Part shown: one piece after another, positions 11,503-22,341 of the stretch
Position numbering within the stretch: position 1 is the stretch's first letter
How the letters are laid out: each line of letters starts with the position of its first letter
Notes under the pieces: model-generated
The model's input: only the letters and a program-made list of their open reading frames with translations
Told to the model about the DNA's origin: nothing
Databases searched by the model: none
Translations under genes and position numbers: made by a program
Assembly (NCBI GenBank): GCA_001465935.1
Contig: LNKV01000034.1
Span: 248,001-312,000, forward strand
Origin: Clarireedia homoeocarpa
Taxonomy: Eukaryota; Ascomycota; Leotiomycetes; Helotiales; Rutstroemiaceae
Direction of reading: 5' to 3'
DNA length: 64,000 bases

Positions 11503-12060
11503 TCACCCTTCAGCGGAACTAATATACAGTGCGAAGCTTTACATATTAGCTAGTACGAGGAAATCCGTCACAGAACTTCTCACTTACGAAGCAATCTTGA
11601 GAAACTTCCCAAAAGCCTCGTCGCCTGCTACCACAGTATGTGACTTCACTCTGCGACAAATCTCCTTTGGTATTCCGCGGAACTCGATTACATGATAACG
11701 CTCTGCTTCCCTCCGCCAGAGGATCTTACAACAAATCTCGAAGATACTCCGCAGAACCTGTCTGAAATTGATATGAAGTTTTCATACGCGACGCGCATCA
11801 AGACTTGCACAATTCATAAAACCCCCTTATTTCTACCAAGTACATTCGTTCTTATCACACCAATAAGAGCAAGCTATTTATTCCTTATCTTAATCTTAGT
11901 AATAATTGACTAAAAGCGGTGTAGCATGAGTATCAAATCTAGCCAGATTAAGTCTTTTCAAGCACTAGCGTAACCAATGAGAAAGTCTCCTTAGCGCACG
12001 TCAATGACATAGCTTCTTCTAAGATCCAACCCATCTTAGTGACGGAAGCTCACTTTGTAC
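11503..12060 (-). pseudogene. Decayed or partial minus-strand gene of unknown family
   Basis: A well-formed terminal exon pair reads on the minus strand. Exon 11588..11761 starts after a TTTCAG acceptor and contains ILWRREAERYHVIEFRGIP and VVAGDEAFGKFLKIAS. It is followed by a 69-nt intron (GTAAGT donor, CTAATATG branch-like, TATTAG acceptor) and a 16-nt last exon (11503..11518) ending TGA in the right phase. Upstream, near 11960-12045, another coding-looking stretch (MGWILEEAMSLTCAKETF) runs into a stop and an AT-rich segment. I could not build a continuous protein, so this is probably a relic. The family is not recognised. Confidence 0.35.
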
Positions 12061-12467
12061 AGCACCGGCATGTCTTACTCGCAGATACTAAAGTACTTAT
12101 TGAAAAGATGTAACTTACAAGTTACAACCATTTGATTAGCCGCGAAAACTTTTCAGACGATGTCGAACTAATCATCCGTCTTCTACGCCACTTTCACAAC
12201 TTGCTGGAAGCTGCGTCACTTCCTTGTTTGCTGGCTGGGGCTGTGATTTTGATAGACAGCCATACCGAAAGTACAGGACAAGGCACAGCCGCACGACACA
12301 ATCTCTGGGTTTGCTTGCACTCCAGAAGTAAAAGAACATCACACAAGCTTGTGTTTCGACGCGAAAAGAAATATCCATCTCCGTTGGCAGACGGAAAGTC
12401 GCAGATCAAGGTAAAGATGATGAGAAACATTTCTTCAGGGTGATTAGGCTTACAATTACCTTTGTAG
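12061..12467. other. Upstream region of the CDF transporter
   Basis: It likely holds the promoter and 5' UTR. A possible 5' UTR intron (GTAAAG donor near 12411, TTTGTAG acceptor just before the ATG) can be drawn. An open frame of 103 codons (12132-12443) has no recognisable features and is not called. Confidence 0.4.
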
Positions 12468-13977
12468 ATGGATCCTCAACCGCCCATCGCCAACGATAAT
12501 GAAAATAAAGCTATCGTCATGCCTCCTGAGCCGGAAACTGCTCCGCCAATTCCTTCTCCGAGCCCAGAGTTGGTGCATATTCAATCTTACGATACTGTTG
12601 TCACGGCCAACAATGTCGACCCATATTCTCTAGCGAATTTAAAGAAGGAGGATATCAGTATTGCTACTTTGCGTCGTGAACATCCCGCGTCAAAGCGCAC
12701 GCGACAGGTCAAAAAGATAAAGAGCTACTACAACAGACAGAATGCCCTCATAGATGCATACTTGGGAAGCAATAACGAGGAGGCTGCGGAAGCGGAGGAC
12801 ACACTACAAAATGGCGGCAAGGTCAAGTTCGCAGTCAACGCTAGTTTCACGGTCAACTTCTGTTTGTTCATCATCCAGGTCTATGCTGCGGTATCGACGG
12901 GATCCTTGGCATTGTTCGCAACAGCTGCCGATGCTTTTGTAAGCCTTCATTTCTGTCAGTGGGACCAAGACTTATAATGTATAGATGGATTTGGTCAGTT
13001 CGATAGTGATGTTGGTCACTTCCAGGGTTGCCGCGAAACCAAACATTACGAAATTTCCAGTTGTGAGTACCCCTTACCAGGATATGGGACCTAGCTCATC
13101 CTTTTCAGGGTCGAAAAAGAGTAGAGACTGTGGGAATCATCCTCTTCTGCGCTCTTATGACAACTGTCTCCGTCGAATTGATCATTGAATCATCTCGAAG
13201 CTTGGCAGACGGTCCTAAAGATAGTGAGACTCTCAGGCCCATACCGCTGGCTTGTGTAGGTGTTGCCATCTTCTCGAAAGCCACTTTGTTTGTATACTGC
13301 TTTGCTCTACGTCGCTATCCTGCTGCCCGCATTTTCATGCTGGATCATCGCAACGATATCGTGGTTAATGTCTTTGGTTTGGTCATGTCTATTGTTGGTA
13401 CCAAGTTCAAGAAGGTCTGGTTTCTGGACCCTGCCGGTGCCATTGCCATTGCATGTTTGATCCTTTTTTCCTGGGCATCAACTGCTTTTGAACATATGTG
13501 GCTCTTGGTTGGAAAGAGTGCACCACAGGAGTTCTTGAATAAGCTCGTTTACGTGGCTGTTACACATGATCCTCGTATCATCAAGATCGATACCGTATGC
13601 TGATATGCCCCTTTCCGTTAATTCGTAACTAATCGGTTCCAGGCACGGGCATACTCTGCTGGTGAGAAGTACTACGTCGAAGTTGATATTATCATGGGAC
13701 AAGATGAACCTCTGAAAGTCACTCATGATGTTTCTCAGACCTTGCAACGGAAGCTTGAGGGTAAGTTAGCAGCCGACGCTTGTTTTCCGGTTACTAATTC
13801 GTTACAGGTCTATCTGATGTCGAAAGAGCTTTCGTGCACGTGGATTACGACGACATTCACGATATCTTTGAAGAACACAAACCACTTTATGAGCTCCAGG
13901 AGCCAAAGGCCCCTATCTACGAAAGAGTAAGAGAACGATTCAAGCGGAATTCACCTCCCAGAACCAACACTTCTTGA
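12468..13977 (+). CDS. Cation diffusion facilitator (CDF) metal transporter, Mn-type signature
   Basis: The model is join(12468..12938, 12985..13062, 13109..13594, 13643..13760, 13808..13977), 440 aa. All four introns are 46-48 nt, and every junction keeps frame. The first ~120 residues are cytosolic and Pro-rich. The membrane part follows (FAVNASFTVNFCLFIIQVYAAV, GIILFCALMTTVSVELIIE), then a soluble C-terminal domain (EKYYVEVDIIMGQDEPLK, VHVDYDDIHD). TM2 has DAFMD and TM5 has DHRND, giving the DxxxD/DxxxD pair that marks the manganese branch of CDF proteins. CDF carriers export divalent metal from the cytosol by proton antiport. Cellular location (vacuole, Golgi or ER) cannot be read here. 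Confidence 0.92.
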
Positions 13978-14640
13978 AAAGAGCTTATATTTGCACGTGG
14001 TAATGGCTTCAATCTCGGAAACACGACATAAACACTCTAGAAATCAAACGGAAAGGGGAAATAGATTATTTGCGTATTGGATACGAAAGCCACACGTCCT
14101 AGAGAAACACTTGGATGTGGATCGCCATACGACTGGCTCTGTGTTGTGTTAAGTTCTGGGCGTTTTCTTTCTGCAACGGATCCGCCAGCCGCTTTACTCC
14201 GCATTATCTGAGAATAATCCCAAGTTCTGTACAACCAGCCGAGCCTCCAATATTGGATCTTCCTGTGCTCTTGACCTTGCGTGCCCATCAACCTGTCCTC
14301 ACCTCGCAAACAAGCCAGGTGCAAATATGACACCGGATGGTAGTTGAAAAGATGCACGAAGTATGGACCTCGGTTTCATTCGCAATTCTATGGGAAGTGG
14401 GTCTTTGGGTGGAACACAGATGGGCGGAAAAGGTGGGAAACACGAAATCAGGAAAAGGAGGCGGGGCGGAAATCCAGAGCCTGCTCCGAAGTACATTACT
14501 GTCGGGGTCGATGATGAGATATGATCATACGATTCCATTCATTTTTATAAGAAGGGTACATACATAATTACATACAGTACTCATCCACAAGTTTGAAATA
14601 TGCGAATTCGACATTTTTTATTACTTATTTCACAACCACA
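13978..14640. other. Intergenic region between the CDF gene and the transposon relic
   Basis: Nothing coding was recognised. The sequence becomes sharply AT-rich near 14580. Confidence 0.5.
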
Positions 14641-15240
14641 TTATTAAATAACTATACAATATTATTAATTGAGATTCGGGATTTGAAGATATAATATAGC
14701 CTTGCTGTCGCCAAAAAAAATATTAAATAGTTTAGTACTTTGTATACTATCCCTTTGCCTCTATAATCGTATTATATATCTTTTCTATACTCCTTAAATA
14801 TAACTCGAAAATAGAAGCTAGAATACAATCTCAAGCTTCAATTAAAACTTTTTCTAATACTTCTCGGGTATCTTCCCCTATTCCTATCGTTTCAAGCTCA
14901 GGTTGTAACTTAAGAACACAATTTTTGAGGTACTACTATATATTCGATTATATTTAAGTCCGGCGAATAAAGAGGCTAATTAATAACTAGTATAGCTCTA
15001 TTACTAAACTATTAGTATACCTTATTAGCAGTATAAATAGGGGTATTATCTTGTATAAAAACTAGCCCGGTTTTCCAGCAAGATTCGATATTCTCGTCGA
15101 GTACTTCGATATAGAAGTTTGCGGAGTACCTATTCTTCTTCGATTCGATTTCGATGATTTTTCGCTTAAACTTATGGATTAGTACTGTAGATGTATAGAA
15201 AGAACTAGTACATGTCCACTCTCCAGAACCTTATTTCTAC
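14640..15240 (-). mobile_element. Degenerate Tc1/mariner transposase relic with RIP-like damage
   Basis: In one minus-strand frame, FIQDNTPIYTA (15048-15050 encodes the Asp) is followed by PLYSPDLNIIE (Glu codon at 14943-14945). These are the second and third catalytic motifs of Tc1/mariner transposases, and the spacing of 34 intervening residues fits the DD34E class. Three stops (TAA, TAG, TAG) interrupt the stretch. Two of them stand where family members usually have Trp, as expected from TGG to TAG change. The surroundings are strongly AT-rich, consistent with repeat-induced point mutation. Ends and terminal inverted repeats were not found, so the limits are approximate. Confidence 0.85.
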
Positions 15241-16119
15241 GGATATCCACCTATATCTCTTAGCTCTCGTCTTGTCAAGGCAGGATTCTCAAGACTATGT
15301 ACAATGTGCCTATCTTGCCGAGCTGGGTTGACATTGTGCATATCACCAGGCAGATCGATGATATTTATATGATAACTTAGACTCATTTTCAACCCGGAAT
15401 GAATCATTATTGACCTTCTTCCACTCGGTTTTAGCACGAATTATACTTAGTGTCTGCTGTCATTCTACCAACTTCTTTCTTTTTTCGTTGCTTCGTGCAG
15501 CAACAGCAAGAACATGGAGGTTGTACCTCTATCAAATCCGTAGCTTACTTAGCCCCTTAATGCAAATAGGCTAACCGTCACCTGAAATAAGTGCATGAGT
15601 TCATTTGGCCATATCAACCGGCGGCACATAATCATAATCGGATCTTTTATGATACAGAGAACTCTCCTTCCGAAGTCCGCTTTGAGTAGTAAGAAGGACT
15701 TGCAATGATTGTGTGCTGTACATGGTATAATCGCATATTCAACCGAAAGAATTCAGTCTCCAGTGGCGAGTATGCAACGACCGCAGCTGACAGCTATTGC
15801 ACAGAGTGACGCCATCTCAGAAGTTAGAAATCCACCGCCCAGGTTAGGGAATGAAATATCCCTGCATAGATAGAATCCCTTAGAGAACTACTCTAACTGG
15901 GCGATGTATGATCCAAACTCAGAAGTGCAAAGTCCTTGTGCTTAGATAGCCTGGATTGTGCGACTTTCAAATATCAGAAGCACAATATACATATCTTAGG
16001 AATGAATGTTGTGGGAGAGATTCATTATACCCATAGATGCCCCAAGCCCAGACATGACTCCTTCCCAAATGCTCTGTAGTGTTGTACATGTGTGCTTTCT
16101 CCATTTCTGCTAACATAGC
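15241..16119. other. Intergenic region
   Basis: No gene was recognised. A local repetition of GATAGAATCCC/GATAGCCTGG-like words occurs near 15860-15960, without clear structure. Confidence 0.45.
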
Positions 16120-16555
16120 TCATGGCCTTTGTCCTGGGCCCGGTGGACCAATCTGCCCAGGCATTTGTTGTGCTCCTTCAGCCCTTAATCTTTGCAATGT
16201 TTGTTCGCGTTGATATTCCATGACTCTCCGCTTCTTGAAATATTGAACCTAAAAAACCTCACCCATCAGCATCATACGTCCACTGCAGGGCAAAGACCAG
16301 TTCAACATGCGATGAACTTACCCAACTTGTTGCGCAATTTCCCTCAAATGCTCTCCCTTCCGCCGAACATGCCTTTTCCGCTTTGTCTTTATCTGTAAGG
16401 CTGTCGATAATCTCGGCTTTGTCAAGACACTTAAAGTAAACATCTCTTGCTTCCCAACATCTTGATCTTTGGCTTCGATCCGGTGCTATTGGTGCGCCAT
16501 CTGGACCGATTTTTGGAGGGGGTAAGGATGCTTGAGTTGAACCGAAAAGTCCCAT
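16120..16555 (-). CDS. COA6: Cytochrome c oxidase assembly factor COA6-like protein
   Basis: The model is complement(join(16120..16248, 16322..16555)), 120 aa. The 73-nt intron has a GTAAGT donor and TTTTTTAG acceptor, phase 0. The core has a twin-Cys coiled-coil-helix layout: C-x9-C in CWEARDVYFKC, then C-x10-C in CSAEGRAFEGNC, followed by TSWVQYFKKRRVMEYQRE. This is the COX6B/COA6 fold. COA6 works in the mitochondrial intermembrane space, helping copper delivery to the CuA centre of Cox2. The short Pro-rich head (PPPKIGPDGAPIAPDRSQR) and Gly/Pro tail are common in fungal versions. Length is normal, and no targeting presequence is expected for MIA40-imported proteins. Confidence 0.92.
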
Positions 16556-16936
16556 GGCGGCAAATTCGGTGGGGGGATCAATTTGTATGGACTACGCAAT
16601 TGAAGCTGATATAACTTTAAATAGATTAGCATAGAAGTTTAGAACCGTGGATAATGATATTACACACCTGGACTGTGACTGTGCTCACGCCAATCTAATA
16701 GTAGTATGCGGCGGATAAAGTCCCTTTCACAAATACAGTTCTCCCGCGACCTCGAAGCTTGTACGGCAGAATTCGCTACGCTAACCCTGTTTCAGCCTTC
16801 CGCCTTTATGTTCTGGCCTCTCTAGACACTGCTGACGAACTGACATCAACCTTTCCGCCATACTTTCAGAGAAATGTTCACATCAGATTTACGAATACGG
16901 TAGCATACCCATACACACACTTCTCCCCCCATTTAT
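16556..16936. promoter_or_regulatory. Shared divergent promoter region of COA6 and SYS1
   Basis: These 381 bp separate the two divergent ATGs (16555 minus, 16937 plus), so both promoters must lie here. No specific element was recognised. Confidence 0.5.
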
Positions 16937-17654
16937 ATGGCGCGACGAAGGCGCCCTCCACGATCAGGCGCTCTGACTGAGCTTCCTCCCTTGAAAATCC
17001 TCACCCAAATTGTACTTCTACAAGCAATATGGTACCTAGTAGGCACGTTACTGATATTGTTTACGGCACTGGTGGCCGGGCGACAATTTTCGCTGGATAT
17101 GGTATTTAGTTGGAGGAGTCTGCGGGGTGATACGACGGTCGGATGGATGCTGGGGCTGGTCTGGATGCTGAATTGCTTTATTGGGTATGCAATCTCCTGA
17201 AACTGCGTTTCGCTATAGACTCCATCATCGCAATGCGTTTTCATTGACTAACATATATCATAGAGTCATTTCTCTACTCATCTTCGTGTCGCGCAGCAAG
17301 TTAGTTCCGGATTTCGCTCTCACTATTCACTTTCTCCATCTAGTCGTCACGTCGCTCTACTCAAAATCTATCCCGCAGAACTGGTTATGGTGGGTCTTAC
17401 AGGTTGCGAGTGTGGGATTAATGATAAGTCTCGGAGTATGGAGTTGCCAGTGGAGAGAACTACGACCCATCAATTTTGGCAGCTCAAATACGACTCAGAA
17501 CAACGCAACTTCCGAAAATATTGAGGTTTCCCATGACGGAGGTGATATGGAACAGGGTTATGGAAGGGGTAGGGGAAGAGGAAGGGGCAGAGATGGCGCT
17601 GGCGAATATGAGATGGTGGGAATGAAACCGGAGGGGGATACAATCGCTGGCTAA
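16937..17654 (+). CDS. SYS1: SYS1-like Golgi integral membrane protein
   Basis: The model is join(16937..17184, 17264..17654), 212 aa. The 79-nt intron (GTATGC donor) splits a Gly codon. The protein has four predicted membrane segments: QIVLLQAIWYLVGTLLILFT, a segment near GWMLGLVWMLNCFIG, VISLLIFVSRS, and WWVLQVASVGLMISLGVW. The head motif YLVGTLLILFTALVAGR is characteristic of SYS1. SYS1 is the trans-Golgi receptor that recruits the small GTPase Arl3 (ARFRP1) for golgin tethering and retrograde traffic. The C-terminal cytosolic tail carries a GRGRGRGRGR stretch, which looks like low-complexity expansion. Confidence 0.9.
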
Positions 17655-17887
17655 AGGTAGAGTGGTCATAGATTTGAATTTTGGCGCACGAGAATGGGAA
17701 TGGGATTAATGGCGTTTATGGATGTGGTCGCTTGTAATAATATGGAGCCTCGGAGGCAGAAGACAGCATTTTATTAATGCTATAGCGATACCCAGACAGA
17801 TGCAGCGGTTCTTGGCAGTCCATTGTACAACAATTCTATTCAAGGTATTCGATCACCAATTTAGGGCGCGGTCATCACCGTATAATC

Positions 17888-19921
17888 TCAAAGATACGTT
17901 CGCTCCTTTCTCTTGCCTTTTTTGTCCACCGAGCCATCCCAAAACTCCTCCCCCGGACCAACAGGAAGTCCATCGAGCTCGATACCATCACTACCTGGTC
18001 TGAAAATCTGAGTTTCGTTCGTACTGGTCCTCACCATTGTGGAGTGGTACGCCTCTTTCGGACTGTCGTTCGCATTAGGTGGAAGATCGGATCCATTCTC
18101 TGATCCTTCCTTTCGCCGTCTATCTCTATGACTAGATTCGTCGGCTGATACTCCACATATCGTAGCGGTCGCTCCACTCGAAGAGTTTTGGTGTACGGTT
18201 AACTGGTGTCCTTTTGGTATGTCATCATCAACGGGAATATGCAATTCAGATAGCATACCAGTGACTCGCTGACGTCTAGGGGTACCCTTAGCTACGAAAG
18301 TCGGAACTTCAAATTGCATATCCGACTCTGAATGGATAAAGAAGAAGCCCGCATCAGACTTTGTCATTGTCATATTGGGAGAAATGTACGCGCCGGTCTC
18401 AGTGAAGAGCTCCGGATCTGGAGGTCGAATAATTTGGTGAATCTGATCCAAGTCGTTCAAATTCTGGTCTGAATCTTCCCTTAGTCTTTCAGACGATTCC
18501 GGTCCTAAAGCGTGCAAATACGATAGGTGCTCACTAGCAGCTGGCGTTATACTTCCTGTGACAGGCGTATTGTATCGTGGGGTACTTTCCATACTGCCAC
18601 TGTGAATCTCACCCCGCTCCTGTGCTTTCTGCCTGCGAGATCGTATATCGCTGCTCATTGTGGGACGTGTCGCAACAGCTACAAGGTCCGCTCCGAGCTC
18701 TTCGGAAGGGCTCGCTGGCACAGCTGAGTGCAGGCTGCCTCCGAGTTGTCTCCTGAGCGATCTCCACCGTTTTACTACCAGCTCCCTGACCGGTTGCACA
18801 AACACAGGATGAGGTTCAGATCGTAAGACTGGCTGTAGACGGTACTTTGTCTTGGATAGTTGCGATGACTGCACACCCCGGTATACTTTTGAAGTATCAA
18901 TGTTGTCATTATCTCCAGCCCGAGTTACTTTGGGGTCATCATGGCTTTCCGAATGATGCGAATCAATAGACGTCTCAGTAACATGCAGGACTTTCAAAGC
19001 CTTCTGTAGCCTATTTCTTCTTCGTGTTGGTCCTAACGTCTCAATGACTGGCGTTTTCGTTCCGCTTGTATCTGGTGGGGATGCTGAATATACTGAAGAA
19101 CCGTCATATACTCCATCCCATGGTTGTATCGGTGAAGCATTACGCGCTTGGTGGCCAAAGCAGGGAGAGTATCGGAACTGTGTGTGCATACGGAGCGCAC
19201 TGATCATGCAAGAGTTTGGGAGTTTTGAACCTCCCTTCCCGTTGTAAGAACTCAGTGCTGGGGTGAGAGGTACAAGATATTCAGGCGGCAAAGTGAAACA
19301 GGCCCCAAGGAGTTGTACAGCAATCATCTGTACCAGTTCATCTGTAACCCATGAGCTTGTTGGAAGATTGCTTTCCGAGATAGCTCGTCTCAGAGGTGTG
19401 ATCTGACATGAGGTCGATTTGTCACCCGCATTCTTGATCTGAAAAATCTTGCTTGCTTCTCCTGGTTTTGTGGTTGACAAAGTGCGGAGGCGAGAGGACT
19501 TCGCCTCAGTTGACCACCAAAACGGACGACCCGTTTGACAAACATAATTCCATTCTTGTATTTCTCGTGCAATGATGTTCCAGGACACTTCTTCCACTTC
19601 GCTATCGAGGTCAGATACACATTCATTCTCTGAATAGCCATCGAATATTCCGGACGAGTTGTTACTCATTGCTGACAGAGATCGGCGCATCTGCTGTGGT
19701 CGTTTGGCAGTTTCCACACATGGTACGTGATTGTTCTTGGACACATTCTCCTTTGGCGGATCTGACTCGGTGTAAGACACAGATAATCTGCTTGATGAGG
19801 TACGTGCTGCCCGACGAACGCGCTTAAAAAACTTGTTGTTAGTAGAGGACTTTGGTGTTGCGGTCTTAGGACTCGAGGGCTCGTGTTGCGTTGTGTATGC
19901 AAAATCATGGTGTCGACTCAT
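17888..19921 (-). CDS. Conserved-looking fungal protein of unknown function, 677 aa
   Basis: A single open frame from ATG 19921 to TAA; an in-frame TTG farther upstream is not taken as the start. I do not recognise a named domain. The first ~110 residues are basic and Ser-rich (FFKRVRRAARTSSSRLSVS). A more ordered segment follows (VSWNIIAREIQEWNYVCQTGRPFWW) with a hydrophobic helix (ELVQMIAVQLLGACFTLPP). The rest is mostly disordered and Ser/Pro/Glu-rich with possible phosphosites. The C-terminal PGEEFWDGSVDKKGKRKERTYL ends in a basic cluster. The length of uninterrupted coding and the mix of ordered and disordered parts argue strongly that it is real. Nuclear or cortical roles are possible but not supported. 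Confidence 0.8.
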   Translation of the reverse strand: MSRHHDFAYTTQHEPSSPKTATPKSSTNNKFFKRVRRAARTSSSRLSVSYTESDPPKENVSKNNHVPCVETAKRPQQMRRSLSAMSNNSSGIFDGYSENECVSDLDSEVEEVSWNIIAREIQEWNYVCQTGRPFWWSTEAKSSRLRTLSTTKPGEASKIFQIKNAGDKSTSCQITPLRRAISESNLPTSSWVTDELVQMIAVQLLGACFTLPPEYLVPLTPALSSYNGKGGSKLPNSCMISALRMHTQFRYSPCFGHQARNASPIQPWDGVYDGSSVYSASPPDTSGTKTPVIETLGPTRRRNRLQKALKVLHVTETSIDSHHSESHDDPKVTRAGDNDNIDTSKVYRGVQSSQLSKTKYRLQPVLRSEPHPVFVQPVRELVVKRWRSLRRQLGGSLHSAVPASPSEELGADLVAVATRPTMSSDIRSRRQKAQERGEIHSGSMESTPRYNTPVTGSITPAASEHLSYLHALGPESSERLREDSDQNLNDLDQIHQIIRPPDPELFTETGAYISPNMTMTKSDAGFFFIHSESDMQFEVPTFVAKGTPRRQRVTGMLSELHIPVDDDIPKGHQLTVHQNSSSGATATICGVSADESSHRDRRRKEGSENGSDLPPNANDSPKEAYHSTMVRTSTNETQIFRPGSDGIELDGLPVGPGEEFWDGSVDKKGKRKERTYL

Positions 19922-20362
19922 CTTCAAGGAATATGGAGTGAGTAAGAATGTTGAAGGTTAACTGATCATAAAATAGATAGTGAATTCTAGGTAGGAAATT
20001 TCCGTGTTGATAAGTTGTAGGAGAAGGGGGGTGCACTGTAGATCAAAGCTGGAACGGTTTGCTCTCTGGGTGGTAAACCATCCCCAGGAAGGAGCAGTAT
20101 TACTTGAATCGCACTTGCCATGATTTACTACTATCAAGTCACGCCAATAGCAAGGAGAATCTTCAAGTAATGGCACAAGAAGCTCGCTCCATTTCCCGGA
20201 TATGAATTATATATCAGACCATTTCAAGCAAAATCTAGATGTTGATGTAAGGACGTCCAACCCTCCCTCCCAGAACGGCTACATGGTCACGTGGACAACC
20301 ATAAAATTCCCCCACCTTTCGTCGTAGGAACGTCCATGTCTTGAGGTCCCACCACGTCGTAC
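19922..20362. promoter_or_regulatory. Divergent upstream region of the 677-aa protein and the HET protein
   Basis: These 441 bp separate two divergent genes. Nothing specific was seen inside. Confidence 0.4.
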
Positions 20363-22341
20363 ATGTCAATTTCCTCCAAGGACTTGCCCCCGCATATAAA
20401 AGTCATGCATAGAGCTCTCTGTGACGCATGCTTGGCAATACCGCAAGAGCTGTTCTTCGATATGAACGGCACCGGTATCGAATCCCTCCATCTCCATCAT
20501 ACCTCGATTAAGACTTTACAGAATGCTGCTGAGAATGGCTGTCACGTATGTGAACTGTTTTCAAGCACTATTTCTGCCAGCCCATTTCGCAATGAACATC
20601 ATCGGACATACATGAAAGTGAATGGCATGCGGGGATTGTATCTCAATCCTTATCGTAATCTGCTCACATACCGCATTGGGCCGGAAGGGCTATCCTATTT
20701 GTTTGACGTAGAGACATCTGGTATGAAAGTCCTCTTTACCCTTCAGTTGTTTGCGCCGCCTAAGTTCTCGCCACTCAATTCTCACAACTTGCAGACGATC
20801 CATACTGCAGTACTCTGTTTCCAAAAAGCAAGAGGGTCATGTCTCTTGCATCGTCATGGATTCATGAATGTCGAGATGCTCACGAGCATTGCAACATGTT
20901 ATACGACACTCAATTCAAACCACGTCGACTTATTGAAGTTGGTCGCCGTGGTAAGTCACCTCGATTGATCGAAACTGAATTCTACCGCGGAGATTGTTCA
21001 AAGTACTTGACCCTTTCACATTGTTGGGGTAAGGAAATGCCGGAGATAGCTACAACTAAACTTGGTACGCTCAACAGGCGCAAAGCTAGCATTCCTTTCA
21101 GAAGACTTCCTCGGACGTTTCGTGATGCCCTAACAGTTACGAGAGGTCTTGGTATACAATTCCTGTGGATCGATTCGTTATGCATTGTTCAAGATTCTGC
21201 TGAAGATTGGCAGCGTGAATCCGCGGTAATGGGAAAAGTCTACTCTCATGCTTACTGCACTATTGCGGCTGCCGCTGCTGCTAATTGCCATGATGGGCTT
21301 TTTGCTTCCCACAATGAACTCCCTCTTCTTTCTTCCACACAAGGTCAACCTAGAATTTTGCTGAAGCCGCTCTATACAGGTTGGGATAGTGTATTTTATC
21401 GCAGTACTTTGAATAGGAGAAGCTGGACTCTCCAAGAGCGAGAATTATCACCCAGAATCCTGTACTTTACTAAACATACAATGCTATTTGAGTGTAGAGA
21501 AGCGCGTACCTCGGATCGAGATTATACACCCGGGCGTAGTGAATGGACTTTGAAGTCTTCATTATCGCGAGGCAGCCCAGACAAAACTTTACGGTGTTTG
21601 GACAAGATATATAACAGTAGTATTGCAGGAGCCAACCATGAGCTTGCTTTCGCAAAACATTACGATTTGTGGCGTAATATGGTGCAAGATTATGCTATAC
21701 GTGAGCTCACCCATCGCACAGACAGATTTCCCGCACTTTCAGGACTGGCTACCGAATTCGCATATCTGTTAGATGACGAGTACGTCGCTGGCTTGTGGCG
21801 CAAAGATCTACTGAAAGGCTTGTGTTGGAAGTGGCATTCGAACAAACCCCGGAAACAGAGCACAGCTAATTATGGACCATCTTGGTCGTGGGCCAAGATG
21901 AATGCACCAATCACATACGAACTCGTGAAGGAAGATAGGATGTTTCGACGAAGAACAAACGAAAAGGAGTTCATACATGTACCGCTAGATGCACGCTTCA
22001 TCAACCCTACCTTTCTCCACGTCAGTATTATCCCAGAGGGACGAGATCCTCATGGGACTTTGACATTGGGGAGAATTTTTCTAACATGTCAAGTCATTCA
22101 ACCTAAGCGATTTAAGAATGGTGATTTTATGCTCAACGGCGAAGTCTTGAAAGTAACGTTCGATCACCTGCCACAACCACCTGTTGATATCTTTCTTCTA
22201 AGTCTAGGAAGTACGAATGTTGGGCTGGTCCTAGTTCCACTGGAGGAAGGAGGTGAAGAATACCAGCGCATTGGAATCGTCGCTCCAACAGAGTGGGAGT
22301 GGTTTAAAAACGCGAACTTTGAAGAGATCACACTTGTGTGA
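20363..22341 (+). CDS. HET-domain (heterokaryon incompatibility) protein
   Basis: The model is join(20363..20720, 20795..22341), 634 aa, with a 74-nt intron (GTATGA donor, TTGCAG acceptor) that restores frame. HET proteins act in non-self recognition and trigger cell death after fusion of unlike hyphae. Hallmarks in order: SSWIHECRDAHEHC (about residue 140), YLTLSHCWG (about 190), LPRTFRDALTVTRGLGIQFLW then IDSLCIVQDSAEDW, and RSWTLQERELSPRILYF. The N-terminus has a CDACLAIPQEL and CHVCELF cysteine pair typical of such proteins. No extra STAND, patatin or Goodbye domain is visible. An ATG at 20405 is an alternative start. It stands at the edge of the gene desert, a common setting for this fast-evolving family. 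Confidence 0.93.

Noticed and set aside
12132..12443. 103-codon frame before the CDF gene
   Set aside because: Overlapped by minus-strand frames of similar length, no motif; better explained as 5' UTR/promoter.
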